From: Lutraria lutraria | Taxonomy: Eukaryota; Mollusca; Bivalvia; Venerida; Mactridae | Reading direction: 5' to 3' | Length of the DNA: 64,000 bases | NCBI GenBank assembly: GCA_964023205.1 | Contig: OZ026833.1 | Span: forward strand, 35,442,366-35,506,365 | Shown here: piece by piece, positions 22,589-35,309 of the stretch | How the letters are laid out: the number at the start of each line of letters is the position of its first letter | How positions within the stretch are numbered: position 1 is the stretch's first letter | Position numbers and translations under genes: made by a program | Notes under the pieces: generated by a model | What the model was told of the DNA's origin: nothing | What the model saw: the letters and a program-made list of their open reading frames with translations, nothing else | Database searches by the model: none

Positions 22589-23215
22589 ATTGATAAAACT
22601 AATTGCCAGTTACAGCCTCTTTGGTACAATAAACTTTTTTAAAATTGCAGGAACAAGCTTTTTTTACAAGAATTATTATGAGAAAGGTATAATATATTGG
22701 AATGATTTCTTGAATAGGCATGGTGATTTTTTTTGTCATTAGAGAATTTTAGAAACAAATATGATGTAAGAACAAATTTTCTACAATATAATGGTATTCT
22801 CAACTGCTTAAAGAGAGTGTTTGCAACATACAGAATTGTTATGCCTCGAAATACATTACCTTTACCTATTCAACCATACATTACAAGCATTATCTGCGGC
22901 AATAAAAGTGGTTGTAGGTTAATATATGACAAATTTCTATCTAAATATTATTTATCTGTTAAATCACAAAATAGGTGGACAACTGAGATAACTTATCACA
23001 TAACTTCAATTGGAAATTCGTTTATGAAACTCCTTTTTATATTACTAAGGATTCAAAACTTCATTGGTTACAATTCCGCATTAACCATAGAATATTGGGC
23101 ACAAACCAACTACTTTTAAAAATGGGAATAAGAAATAATGATTGGTGTACATTTTGTAATGAGCACTCTGAGACCATTTCACATCTATTTTTGGACTTGA
23201 TTTTTATCTTTTGAT

Positions 23216-25316
23216 CTTTCCCCAATTAAGTGTGTCAGATCTAAATACATTTCAAATCATTCTATTGTAACTACATGGAAAGAGTCATGTATCTAAATAA
23301 GTGCTCGTCGATTGATACATGAGATTTTCAAATGCGTAGAGTTAAAACCGCGTATTCACTGTCCAATAAAATATCTTGCCGTAAAAGTAGTTCTACTTTC
23401 GGTTTTCGTTCGATAGTTATGCATGCATTTGCAACAATCTACCATCGATGTGTGTGTTTTGTGCCTTTCTAACATTTCTTAATATTACAAAGCGAATTCT
23501 CATTTAATCGTATTCCGTGATATTCACACCAACTAGTGTTATTTTGATGACGGATCGCTATTTATAGACTCACTCCCCGCAGTGGCTAGTAGCAAAGCGT
23601 AACCGATGTGGGGAGTTTGATTTATCGAAGGTTGAATGTTAAAACTGCGGCTTAAGAATAATAATTCGAGTCGCTAAATACGAACGTAAATTACTGGATA
23701 CGTGCTTTTAAAATTTACTGTTTAAGAGTTCCTTTTACGCCAGATTATTTAGAATTACATAATCACGTCTGAATTTCATGCAATATCGGGTTAACTATAG
23801 GTCATATTGGTCTTACTCTACTGTGTCAGGACCTTTTTGATTTGAGTGACCCTGAATGTGTTCAATGCGACGATGTTCTGTTGTGTTAAAACCAGAAGAA
23901 TCAATGTTTACTGTTACTGAAGTGCTGTGTACTAGTTTTTAGTTTTTAATGCAATTAAATTGTCCTCAATTAATGTGCTAATCATTAAACTTTCAAATAT
24001 CAGGCTTTTTTTCATTTTAAAATTTTAGCAAAGGGACTATAGTAAAGCCCTAGCTTATGTCATTTACCTATATGCATATGACCTGCATTGCAATATGAAT
24101 GAAAAATCGGTCCGTAATTTTAAATGTGAAAATATTAGTATGGGCTCGAACGATGTGGGTACACATTTCTCTCTTTTGTCTCGTATGGTAAAAATCAAGT
24201 CCGACAGTACTTTCAGTACTTTGATTTTTATTGCAGTTATGTAGAAACTTTTTGGACACAACTCAATCATCGGCTTGAACAATTCTTTAAATGATAACCC
24301 ATCTCTTTCTAGATCAGAAGTCATATTTGGTAATAGAAGACGCCAATTTCATGCAATGAGGTGATCTTGTTAGCAGAAAATTATATTTTTAACTGTAAAA
24401 GTAAAAACAGAAAACCTTATTTCATAAACTTTGAAAGTTATCTTCATCATTACATCCTGAGTGAAAAATATCATGCAAATAAAATTGGATCCTTTTCTAG
24501 TTTTTACAAAACCTGGAACAAATTCGTAATCCTATGGAGAACTGACCAACACTGAGAGATCAACACAACTTGTTTGTTTACCTGTTTCGTCACACTCTAA
24601 TATGTGTGTGGCTCGACTTATATATACATATATATATTATATTTTTTTGCAACAACTGGCATTTGCAACTTCTATCCAATGCACTCAATTTTCGAACTGA
24701 GTGCCCCTCTTAAAACATCCCAGTGGAATTGACACACTGGACATACACACTTTCATATTTTCTCCCCTGTATTCCGAAGATAAATGAATACATAAGATAT
24801 ATAAAGATATATATATAGAACTGTTTTCACAACTGCATGAACACTTTTTCATATAGCAAATTAACAATAAATTGTTCATACCACTAGTTTTTTTTTCAGT
24901 ACTAGGAAAGCTTTGTATATTCTGTGTAGAAGAATCTTACACCTGTATCTGTAAAAACATTAGAAGTGTTGTATGAAACTTATATGACATTGTATGTCTT
25001 TTATATTTTTGTATGTATTTTCTATTTATTTGATATTCATACTGTAGTTGAATGTGTGTATGTGTAGCTTATCTTTTCGTAACTATACATTGATTATGAA
25101 ATTGGTTTGTAAGTTTCTAATATATTTTGTACTGTATATATACAGTAAACAGTATATTGTAAACTATAAATTATAGGGTAGTATAATAAAAAAAATATTT
25201 TGCATCATTAGATAACGCAAAAGGTATCCAATATCCATTGATATCACCTTGGAGCTTTCATGTAAAACTTTGTCAGTCACATTATCAATAACTTCTTTAG
25301 TCCTGATGATGTAAGG
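23216..25316. other. Non-coding DNA
   Basis: No gene was supported. An imperfect hairpin around AGTACTTTCAGTACT lies at 24205-24220, and AT-rich microsatellite-like sequence lies at 24620-24650 and 24790-24820. Confidence 0.45.
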
Positions 25317-25318
25317 AG

Positions 25319-25410
25319 CCCACCCAGTTAGCTCAGTGGTTAGAGAGTTTATCTACTGATTAAAAGGATGCGAGTTCGAACCCCGGGCGAGGTTTGCACA
25401 GTCTGTGACA
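25319..25410 (+). repeat. tRNA-like SINE head (third type)
   Basis: An A-box-like TTAGCTCAGTGGTTAGAG and a B-box-like GAGTTCGAACCCCGGGC lie at tRNA spacing, followed by unrelated sequence. The acceptor arms do not pair well and the anticodon loop (CTGATTAAAA region) is irregular. I take it as a SINE head, not a tRNA gene. Confidence 0.55.
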
Positions 25411-27066
25411 AATTTGACTGAAGATAGTTATTACATCCTATGTTTGAGTGTCCTCCATGTCTGAATTTCGAGGGATAGCTAGGCAGAAAATCATGGAGTA
25501 ATGTGATTTGTACTGGTTAAGGACTAAATGACATCCAGGGAAGCTGGTTATGATAATTGCCCTCTCGAAATAACTGAAATAACGCTAAACCCGATTGAAC
25601 AACCTGCATTAATGTGGTAAGCTGCATCATCTACTTTACTGTACCTGGTATACAATTCGGTTCATGTGACCTTTACCGTCCGCTTTCAAGACATACAGAA
25701 AATCGCAAATCGGTTGACCTCTTGCAACCGTTATCGCACACGTATATAATACGGGAACTAATGGCGTTCGGTTTACTCATTTATATCCATTATTTAGGTT
25801 CAGTGGTTTACATTCTGAAAATCTATTTTAATTTCCAATTGTTTTAAATCATAATACATTTCCCGTATACAAACATAAAACGTCGAATGCATGACTGAAC
25901 TTAGAGAAGAGAATTTTTAAAAAATGATGGCGGGTTAGAAAAAAAGAAAATAAATTGAATTTCTGTAAAGTTTCCTATTAATTATCAGTTTTTTTTGTGT
26001 TGTAATATTCTGTTATTAAGTCTGTTTAAGTAAGATTAACACTCAAATGTACAATTTCTCAAATACTAGTAGTTTTGTGAAAATGGTTTATTCAGTAACC
26101 ATAAGTACATAAAGTTGACAATAAAACTGTAAAAACTGACAAACTAACAGTACCATGTACATCTCAGAAACCTACCAGCTTTGTTGATTCTGATTATCGA
26201 CAGGAACGAAATTTCAAGGCACAGACAAAACTTTGATCGACAATAAGATTGAAGTTTTAATAATCAGTATACTAGTTTACTTAGTAAATTGATATTCGTA
26301 TACATATATCGACAATTAGCACTTCTAAATTATGTATAATTCTTAATGATTTGACGACACTAGTTATCCGAAGACCTACCATAGGATACTATTTTTTTTT
26401 TTTGGTGAAACCGCATGGTTTCTTTTATTTTATATTATATTACATGGTTTACAGCTCAATACATATAACATAATAAATGTAGAAAGATTCGTACATAAAA
26501 CATACAGTAAGCATACAGAAAAATAAAGATAGAAAGATATATTTTCGTATGGGTAATGGAAATTATCGGGAAAAGTATAGCTCATATACATGTACATATA
26601 AATTGTCGTTGTATAATGTTTATAGTTGTGATTTTAGTGTCTCGCAGAATTGTTTTAAAAGAGAATGTTTATTACTGTAGCATCTTGTTAGGATATCTAA
26701 GTCGATATATAACGTGTTTAAAAGATTTACTGATTTACGTCTTCTATCGCTAGATAATATTGTCATTGGATATAAAATAAAGTACAGACATTACGAAACT
26801 ATCAATATCATTCTAAGTCAAATTGAATACTGCATCTATAAATCATAGGATACTATTTACTGAGTTCATGAGAATAGACAGTCAACTGATACAAACAAAT
26901 ATTTTCATTGTAACTCAGCCGTGCTCTTGTCTCTTGTCCCTAGATTACAAACTCGAAGATGCTTAATATAATTGTATTATAATCATAAAATAATTATTAT
27001 CATTATACAATAAACCCTAGAAACATGCGCGCACAATGTTTGTAATTTTTATACAACAGCTACTAC
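25411..27066. other. Non-coding DNA
   Basis: A poly-T run (26392-26404) is followed by a short inverted repeat GAAACCGCATGGTTTC (26408-26423). No gene is recognised. Confidence 0.45.
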
Positions 27067-27156
27067 CATTAATTACGCATATCCAACTGTCAGTCTTCAG
27101 GTTAATCACACATGTCTCATCCTCATCACATTTGTCGCATTCGGTTGGTAAGTGTA
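27067..27156 (-). other. Candidate cysteine-rich exon
   Basis: On the minus strand an acceptor (TTTAAAG) and a donor AATG|GTAGTA bound 90 bases, phase 1 in and phase 1 out, the symmetry typical of shuffled extracellular modules. The peptide reads TECDKCDEDETCVINLK and continues to WIC, four cysteines spaced C-x2-C-x5-C-x10-C, as in half of an EGF-like or similar secreted module. The acceptor lacks a long pyrimidine tract. Its exit phase fits the WSC-like exon at 17470-17609 downstream on the same strand. Confidence 0.3.
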
Positions 27157-27289
27157 CTTTAAACAACATGCAAATAAACAAACGCTTAACAGACCCAAAC
27201 GCATGATCGTTCAGCATACAAATAATCTGCATTTCATTGCGGCTGGTTTAGCCATGTTGTATTTTCATCACGAAACTCGTTAATGCGTA

Positions 27290-27470
27290 ACTCGAAGGGA
27301 CGACAAAGTCACATTTTTTCTTCCATTCGTGTTTTCACATTATCGCGGCAAAAAGCAAAGACACGACAGATACAATGGGAAAACACGTTGCCTTTCTCTT
27401 GTGATCATTTCGCATTTTCGAGGCGATTCGTATCGAAGATGCAAAAATACGACATGTCGTTAATGAGTAA
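27290..27470. mobile_element. Fold-back element, copy 2 (diverged)
   Basis: GACGACAAAGTC, GTGTTTTCACATT, GCGGCAAAAAGCAAAGACACGAC and CAAAAATACGACATG match the vocabulary of 16090-16315, partly inverted. Open frames across it are short and show no domain. Confidence 0.5.
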
Positions 27471-30400
27471 ACGTAGTATTTCAATTAACTACGATATATA
27501 TAGTAAATAAAAAATAGAAATATCACAATTGTCATTATCGATGACATTGCCCTTGTTAGTTGTGCATCACTGACTCTATACGACAGAATGTAACACAAAT
27601 AAATATCTTATACAAATGTATAATATACTTGTAAAGGATAGATGAGAAGAGGATAACAAAATAAGAGAATTTATTACAAACTTACAACAACGTCCTGCAT
27701 TTTTATCATCGTACAGGATGGTTCATGATAATACTAGTAGTCATCGGCGTTGTCCATGCTCAGTAACTTACAAAGAAGATGATTCCTATGATAATTCACA
27801 GCCTTGCACATTGGTCTGATTGCCTATTCTTTTACACAGCCATTCACAGAAACGTCGAAGAAAAAACGGAAATTGTAATCGTGGGATAAACAACCGTGTT
27901 TGTCCAAATGCTCATAAATGATATCGAATGCAAAGCATACAACGCATACGTAGCTTCCTAAAAAACAAAAACGTCGCGTGACCACCGCATTTTAAGAGTA
28001 CGTTTACAACTGTACTAGATAATGTCCTGTTTGTCAATGTACAATAATTCTGATACAGCACTTTTATTAAAATCTGCATAAGAACTCTTTATTTTCAAAA
28101 GCCTTCAGTATCCATGCATAACAATTCTTAAACTTAGAGAATCATTGGAGTCAACTTTTGTTTTATCTGTCGTAAGAGATCGCGCGAACACTAAACGATA
28201 TAAAATGGATTAATAATTAAATCAAAATTGACAAACGTTACGCTTTGAACATCGTACCCTATAGTGGTCCTTTCGAGTATAATTTCCCGTAGCTCTATAT
28301 GGTGAATGGCAGTCGTTAAATTCGGGAGCTGTATTTGGGAAAAAGCATGTGCAAGGTCAAATAGATGACTGTGTAAAGGATGTCAACGAAAACCAGTAAC
28401 TCCGCTGGGAGTCATCTGGCCAAATGGTTGAGCAGGAGTTATCTATCCGTCTAGGCCAATGGTTCTAAGATGTTTGAAAGAACATATATCGCAATTTTCT
28501 TAAGATAAAGTCAGGAGGGAAAACAAAAAGACAAACAAACAGACATATAGACGTTGTCACAAGGTAGATTTTGGGCGGTTATCTCTGTTTTTCTGTTAAT
28601 GCTAACCAATTAAACACTTCTTTTCCCCAGAGTAAAACTTTTAACCCCATAACGACTAAATGACCTGTAACAGCCACAAACTTTCATATCATTTGAGCAT
28701 GTACGTGATAGACAGGCGGGTGGACGGACAATCACATTACTGCATGGATATTGTATCGTTAATCCATATTTTCAATTATCTTGTCGTAATGTGTTTGTGT
28801 ATAAAACGAATTTATCATCCTTTAAATTTTAATGAAATTTATCTTCCTTAAGATAATTGGGGATCTCTATTCGAGGCAAAATAACAAATGCTCCGAATTC
28901 AACATCTGTATAGATCGGGTGATACCCGTGGCGCTGTATACAACTATGTTTGGATTTTGAAATCCAGTAAACACACACATGAAAATAAGGAAACCATTTC
29001 AAACTTGACGAATTTCTGTATAATATTTATCATTCAAATATCGGTAATCATCAAGTATGCTATCAAAATGTCTTTATTGTTATTGTATTAAAGCTTTATT
29101 GTTCAATCAAGATATGTCTTTATGTTACCTTTATACTTTAAATACAGTAAACCTCGATATTAAGACTACCTTTGTGACTTATTGTAAGGTGGTCCAAATA
29201 TCAAGTTGAAAATGAAAAATTGAAAATCGGTCGGAAAGGGAAGGTGTTTTTTGGAAACCGAACAATAGTTCAGCTTTCATAACTGCCACTCGCTCAGTGC
29301 GCATAAATTCTGATGCGAACTAAAGTGCTGTGTTTTTTTCTACATCCGCCATTTCATTTTAAAGGTTTTACGTTGGAATATTTGAGTAGAAAGAACTTTT
29401 AAAAAAGTAATTGTATACGTTATTTTGAATTCGAAGTATATGGATTTTACTTGGAGAACCGAAAAATACTCATTTTAAAACACTTTTTTTCATTATTGAA
29501 TAGGTATTTCCTAACTAGGGTGCGCACCCTAGATATAACTATTTTAAGACCCCTGCCAAAAATTAAACCTCGCTTTCAAAACTAGGTAAATGCACGAAAA
29601 CTACGTGTTATGGTGGTGTTGAATAAACATAAATAAGGCAAATATATTTTAAAAACTAAGGTGGGTTGCGGGTTTCAGTTTCTAGAAGTCAACGCACAAG
29701 AAATTTTTTTTGCAGGAACATCCTTCAAAGTATTGGCTAAAACAAAAATGATGTATTCAAATGATATGTCCATTGAAACCGCTCAAAAACGGCCACCTAG
29801 TGGAGCGATATGTTGTTCATGTTTTTTTCGCGTTATTTCTTGTACTGCTCTAAGAAAGCTATGAAATTTACTGTGCACAATGCAGAATTATTTACAAATC
29901 CGAAAAAGTTAATATAGCTTCATTGTGCGTCATTAAATCTTAACAGGTTTTGATCGAACTCTGTAGTGGTTGAAATTTTTCGGGAGGAAACCCGTGACCG
30001 ACCTTAACTAAAACCTCGTATTGATAAAGAAGATTAATTAAAACACGCTTTTCTTACTGTGTTCGACCTGCCTGACATGTTTCGTTGTTTACATAATTAG
30101 AAAAGGAAGTACACATTTCTAAAAATAGACCGAGGATACCCTTTCGGTTTCAATACAACAACGAGTAATGAAGGTTTCCTTCCATAATTAATAGCAATCT
30201 TTGCCGAAATACTTTAGCATGTGCTAGATATTGTCCAAATCAACTTTTCCGTCAGTTCTTTTCTTCACATGCATAATTTGAGAAACGAAAGCAACTGACC
30301 CCCTTTAAGCTAGTCCCCGTAGTGCACGTCTATGTAATTTCAGATTTCATGAGTACTGTCAGTACTCTGATAATGTTGTGGTGGTCGCTGAGTATTTTAT

Positions 30401-31013
30401 TGTACTTGAACGAGCATTTTCTACGTTTCAAAGGTGAGTGCAATATTAAGCACATTATTTTTAGAAAGCATAACCTTTACTACAATTCTAATGGACCATG
30501 TTAGTTTATTAAGTACAATTGCACAGTGCTGGGAATCAAACAAAACATTTTAATGTTAAATAATATTTATTTGAGAAAGGACACTCTTATTGGCAAATAA
30601 GTATACAAGTTTGTAATACAAAAGTACCCCAAGCGGGACGCCCGTTTGATTCGAGGTCGCATGTTTTGATGAACGAACCTCAGTAAAAGGTATGGAATTA
30701 TTAAAAACAAACATTTGATACAGTTTTTTGTCAATCATTAAAAAATACAGCATATGTCGTTGCGCATTATAATATACCATAATAATGCATTATAAATATT
30801 ACAAAATGGTACCATGACTATGTGTACATGTATCTGCATACATCTATAGCACAATAAGATAATTTAGTTGTCTAAATGACCGTAACGACTTTTGGTTGGA
30901 ATGATTTTCATTAACTCAAAAATCCAACAGTAAATGCATAGCCTAATAAAATTCAAACAAAATGTTATAATATTATAAGTGATCAGAGGCAATGCCGTAA
31001 AAACGTGTTGTTA
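27471..31013. other. Non-coding DNA with possible Tigger-like end
   Basis: CAGTAAACCTCGATATTAAG at 29145-29164 resembles the CAGTAAAACCTCG tip of pogo/Tigger-type elements, but no matching inverted end was found. A weak exon candidate lies at 30344-30433. Nothing else is recognised. Confidence 0.4.
30344..30433 (+). other. Candidate exon with a hydrophobic helix
   Basis: ATTTCAG precedes and a near-consensus donor AAAG|GTGAGTG follows 90 bases open in one frame (phase 1 in and out). The peptide contains STLIMLWWSLSILLYL, long enough for a membrane helix. The acceptor has no good pyrimidine tract and no partner exon was found. Confidence 0.2.
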
Positions 31014-31017
31014 CAGA

Positions 31018-31495
31018 TGTCGTAGGTTAAATATGTGGTCAGGTTTATTGGTCCTGAAAGAAGGAATAACACGCTATACATTTAACACTTACTAAATAGT
31101 TCGTGCGTCTTCACGCGACGAAGGCTAAATGGCAAGTGCCTGGCCACAAGTACAAAACCTAAACTATAAAATGATACAAAACATGACAGTCAACAACAAA
31201 TGACATATATAGAACACAATGCAAATATTACCTGAAAGAAGGAATAACACGCTGTACATTTAACATTTACTAAATATTTCGTGCGTCTTCACGCGACGAA
31301 GGCTAAATAGCCAGTGCGCTAGTGCAGTGAACTATGGTATGGTCGTATATAAAAAACATATATGACCGTACCATTCCGGACTGGAACAAAGTCAATGACG
31401 ATGATGTTAATGATAGTTGGTGTACAAGTGGCCAAAGATATAAAGTATAATAAATAATAATACAAAAAATAATATAATAAAGTCGCCCTGCGACA
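31018..31495 (-). repeat. 3' LTR
   Basis: It begins TGTCG and ends CGACA, a 5-bp terminal inverted repeat. Inside, an approximately 85-base segment starting CCTGAAAGAAGGAATAACAC occurs twice (about 31054 and 31231). A hairpin with 17-base arms (ATGGTATGGTCGTATAT and its near complement) lies at about 31334-31375. Confidence 0.95.
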
Positions 31496-31508
31496 TTCTC
31501 CCCCTCAC
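31496..31508 (-). promoter_or_regulatory. Polypurine tract
   Basis: Read on the minus strand, GTGAGGGGGAGAA directly abuts the 3' LTR, where plus-strand priming is expected. Confidence 0.75.
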
Positions 31509-32117
31509 TGAAAAATGCCGTCCCGACATTTCAATAACTAACTACAATGCTTCAGCATATTTTCTATAAATACAACTACTTAATCAACAGCAATGCCAGA
31601 AGGACACAATTACAAAGATGCGCGCTAGCAGACCATCAGGTAATACAATTACTCACATCTTAATATTACAACACTATAAAAACAATACTAATACTTATTC
31701 AACCTGTATGTTGTAGTTCCATCATAACACAATATCCACAGAAACTGAATCTAAGTACTAGATACAATCGCATAATAAAATCCTATTCAGATATCAGTTT
31801 TGAACACCTGAAAAACGCAAAATCTACAATTGAGATAACTTATAACTTAAGTATATAATAGCTATGCTGACCATTAGCTACAAATCATCCAATATAAATT
31901 TCATACTAATACAATTGTTTATATATAATACAATTCAGATATTAGCTTTGAAAATCAGAAATGATAAATTACTAATGCAAAATCTATTAAGGAATTGCAC
32001 TAACAAACCCAAGTGTATAATAGCTATGCTGAGCAAAAGTAATAACAAATAATATAAATGCAAGCGCTAATTACTACACCAACGTCACAGTATCCACTGA
32101 TTTACTTAATCAACATG
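31509..32117. other. Retrotransposon 3' non-coding region
   Basis: It lies between the pol end and the polypurine tract. A diverged direct duplication of about 175 bases is visible (ATAATAGCTATGCTGA at about 31855 and again at about 32019). No envelope-like frame is seen. Confidence 0.5.
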
Positions 32118-33222
32118 AGGAATCTACTAACTGGTAACCAGTCATTGGTATTTAACCATTCTGGTTTACGTTTAACTCTTTGAGTCCTGGGAGCAAACTC
32201 AACAGCAGTAGGATTCAGACTGTCTCCTTTGGGGTATTACATATCTATTTGTGGTTGCCGGCACCGAAGAGGCATAGGAAGGCTGAGGAGGCGCGCAGTC
32301 AGGTAGAGACTGACCACTGGGTACTATCTCTGCAGATGTCCTTATGTCAGTCTGAACCGGCTGATCCGCATCCTCAGCAATTCCCCTTAACTGCCCCCTA
32401 TCTACCGGCAAACCTGTAATAGACAATAACAAATTTCTATGGAGGGTTTTTACACCACACCTCCCTTGTTCTTTCCTTACTTGAAACACAGGAACGCTCA
32501 AATCTGGCTGAGATACAACTACATGGATGTCCCTGTTCCACCGGTCTGCCAACTTGTTTTTACCTTTCAGGCCAACATTGCGAACTAATACCTTTTCACC
32601 AGGGACAAGTTTGACATTTCTGACTCTAAGGTCATAACGACGTTAATGACGTTCGGACTGACGTTTCGATTCCCGGCTGGCCGCTCGATATGCGAAGTCA
32701 AGTCGTTTTTTCAGGTTATCAACATATTCAGAATGTTTTTCATGAGTTTTTTATCAGGCTTAATACCCAGAAATGCGTCTATGCACAATCTCGGATGCCT
32801 ACCAAACATTAAATAGTGAGGGGTTAGACCAGTACTCTCGTGTCTGGTCGAGTTATATGCATGGACGAGGGTGGGAATGTAATTTTTCCAATTACTTTTT
32901 TGTTCCTCTTCCAAAGTCCTCAACATGTTTAACAATGTCTGGTTGAACCTTTCGGCCATACCATTACCCTGAGGATGATATGGAGTTGTGCGTGATTTGT
33001 CAACATTGGCAATCCTACACAAATCCGATATCACCGCTCCCTCAAAATTCCTGCCCTGGTCACTGTGTAGACGAACCGGAAATCCATAGTGAACAATCAA
33101 GTTTTCAAACAAAACCTTAGCCGTGGTACCACTCCTGTACACGATTTCAAAATTGAAATTGGCTAATTCAGCTAACCATCTGTGAAATGTAGCGTCCAAC
33201 TTAGCTGTGGACAGGACGTAGG
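32118..33222 (-). pseudogene. pol fragment: integrase core and C-terminus
   Basis: The integrase part keeps the second catalytic Asp (LHSDQGRNFEG) and the catalytic Glu (PQGNGMAERFNQT), both in 32711-33199, then YNSTRHESTG and HYLMFGRHPR. The HHCC zinc finger and first catalytic Asp are missing: the RNase H end (FEIVYRSG) is joined within two residues to integrase sequence just before HYGFP. The C-terminal part continues in 32199-32552 after a frame change and a stop near 32645, then shifts frame again near 32220, where a PEWLNTNDW-type end is found. It cannot encode an active integrase. Confidence 0.85.
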
Positions 33223-33799
33223 TTAGGGGGTTATTATCCGTACGGACTTGAAAAGAAAAGAATTTCCGTACAGGTAATCCTTAAACTTGTCTGTAACAGC
33301 CCATTTTAGAGCAAGGAACTCAAGCTTATGAGCCGGGTAGATCCTTTCTGTAGGTCTTAACCCTCGGCTTGCATAAGCTATCACGCGTTCCTTGCCATCA
33401 TCAAGCTGATACAAGACAGCCCCAAAACCTACGCCACTAGCATCTACATTTAATAAAAATGGCCGCTTGAAATCAGCATAAGCTAACACAGGTGGGGTTA
33501 CAAGGAGTTTTGTTCTTCTTCGATCTGCTGGCTTTACTCGTGGGATGGCCTATGAGTAGGTCATTCAATGGCTTAGCCAACTGAGAAAAGCCCTTTACAA
33601 ACCGCCTGTAATAGCCAGCAAATCCCAAGAAGGACCTCAACTCCTTAATTGACTTGGGAACCGGCCATTTTTTCAACACAGCAATCTTTTCAGGATCCGT
33701 TTCTACCCCCTTTTCTCCAACCACATGACCTAGTAAGTACTTTACGCTCGTTTTGAGAAATTCACATTTAGAACCCTTTAACTTCAGACCAGCCTGCTC
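33223..33799 (-). pseudogene. pol fragment: RT connection and RNase H
   Basis: 33473-33799 carries the RT thumb/connection (ELRSFLGFAGYYRRFVKGFS). The next frame, 33223-33489, carries RNase H (NVDASGVGFGAVLYQ, AYASRGLRPTE, HKLEFLALKWAV). The junction lacks the usual W...C..AF..LK segment, so bases are missing as well as the frame being changed. A further frameshift near 33225-33260 precedes the NNPLTYVLS region. Confidence 0.85.
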
Positions 33800-35302
33800 T
33801 TACCGCTGAAAAACAGAGCTGAGCCTCTCAAAATGCTCATCCTTGGACTTAAAATACACAATTATATCATCCAAGTAGATCAGACATTCCCTAAGGTTCA
33901 AGTCACCCATAGCACGCTCCATCAATCTTTGGAAGATAGCAGGTGCATTGGTTAGTCCAAAGCCCATGCGATTGCACTCGAAAAAACCTAAAGGACCAAC
34001 AGAAAAAGCAGTTTTGGGCTTATCTTCCTCCTTCATGGCAACTTGCCAGTACCCCGACCTTAAATCAAGTTTAGAAAAGTACTTTGCCCCAATTAAGCTA
34101 TCTATGGATTCCTCAATATGAGGTAAATCATAGGAATCCTTGACAGTACGGCTGTTAAGTTTGCGATAATCAATGCAAAATCTTAATGAACCATCTTTCT
34201 TCCTAACAAGAACCACATTTGATGAAAACGGACTACTTGAAGGTCTAATAGCACCTGCCTCTAACATGTCCTTCAGATGCTCTCGGACTTCTTCGTACAT
34301 GCCAGGTGGTATACGCCGATAATGATCCTTAAATGGTGTAGAATCTGTCAAGTTGATACGATGTTCAACAATATCAGTGCAACCAAGATCTGTCGGACTG
34401 GCAGAGATAATATGTCTCCAACTGGAAAAAAACTCCTTGGCCTTGGCACCCTCATCTGCTGTTAATACATCAGCAGGAACTGAAATACCAAGATCTGCAA
34501 GGGACTTCTCACCAGTAGAGGGCCGGGTTGCCAAATCTTCGAACGGGTCTATACTTCTAACAATATTAACACCATAAAGGCGACAAACAAGGGCATTAGG
34601 TTTTATAATGATTGGCTGAGCAGACATATTACACATTTTGACATTGACTCGGCAGAACGAACGATTTGAGTTTACATGTACCAAACTCGGGTATACTGCC
34701 AGAGAAGAAGAATTTTCCAAACTTTCAGTAACTGCAGTGGACATACTTCCAACGTTTCTAACTTTTCCAGTCACAACCTTCGTAGAAAAAGGAGGAATCT
34801 GGACATTTGTATCATTGAAACTTTTAACTGATAAACAGTTAACTGAAGGAAGACATGACAATACATTACACCAATCTTCAGGGAAGTGTCCACTATTTGA
34901 GTTTGATTTTAAAAGGTTAAGTACATTAGTACCAACAATAACTGGCACTTTACAGGAATACTTAGTATCAGGAGTCACCAACAATGGTACAGAAACAGGA
35001 TCTAACTCAACTCCAGGAATCTTAATGTCCATGACAAAATATCCAATATAAGGGACTGAAGAGCCATTGGCACAAGATATGTTTATACTAAAATCAGACA
35101 ACTCAAACAATTCAGGCCTAGGATTTAATGATAAATAAAAAGCCTCGCTAATTGAGGACATCATACTTCCAGAATCCAAAAGACCCTTACACTTAATCTG
35201 ATCTAATTCCGAAGTTACCTCAGTTGCCTTACCAATCAAAGGGGCAATTTTTGGGCTTTTAAACTGAGTATGACCACTTGTTTGCACATCACAAGAGGTC
35301 AC
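33800..35302 (-). pseudogene. pol 5' part: protease and reverse transcriptase
   Basis: 500 codons are open. The protease motif is LLDSGSMMSSI (aspartic protease active site D-S-G). RT shows VRKKDGSLRFCIDYRKLN, SKLDLRSGYWQV, GLTNAPAIFQRLM and the catalytic YLDDI. An in-frame TAA at 33800-33802 then interrupts it, and the same frame continues beyond (33473-33799). No CCHC finger precedes the protease. The pol frame lies one base on from the gag frame at about 35303-35330. Confidence 0.9.
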
Positions 35303-35309
35303 ATCTAGT

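Larger units (their letters stand above)
19800..23215 (+). pseudogene. Degenerate LINE (non-LTR retrotransposon), 5'-truncated
   Basis: Domains follow the LINE ORF2 order on the plus strand. An AP-type endonuclease lies at 19808-20284 (TCVQDTH, SRGVAIVI, IIVGDFNL), a connecting region with several stops and frame changes at 20285-21530, reverse transcriptase at 21533-22588, and a C-terminal part at 22589-23200 ending near CTFCNEHSETISHLF. The endonuclease lacks its first residues, so copying stopped early at the 5' end. RT motifs are LIDFATAFDSVSWDF, RRGCRQGDPLSPYL and QYADDTA, close to the L1/Tx1-type arrangement. At least five frame breaks make it non-functional. No clear target duplication was found. 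It sits close behind the candidate exon at 19667-19768. Confidence 0.9.

Noticed and set aside
24064..24324. 86-codon minus-strand frame as a gene
   Set aside because: No domain, no splice or start context, and an imperfect hairpin runs through it. It is probably repeat-derived.
25319..25410. Possible functional tRNA gene
   Set aside because: A- and B-box motifs are fine, but the acceptor and anticodon stems do not pair properly. It is more likely a SINE head.
29145..29300. Tigger/pogo element starting CAGTAAACCTCG
   Set aside because: Only one tip-like sequence was found. The similar AAAACCTCGTATTG near 30012 is in direct, not inverted, orientation.
34638..35051. 137-codon plus-strand frame
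   Set aside because: It is the antisense shadow of the protease/RT frame of the retrotransposon.
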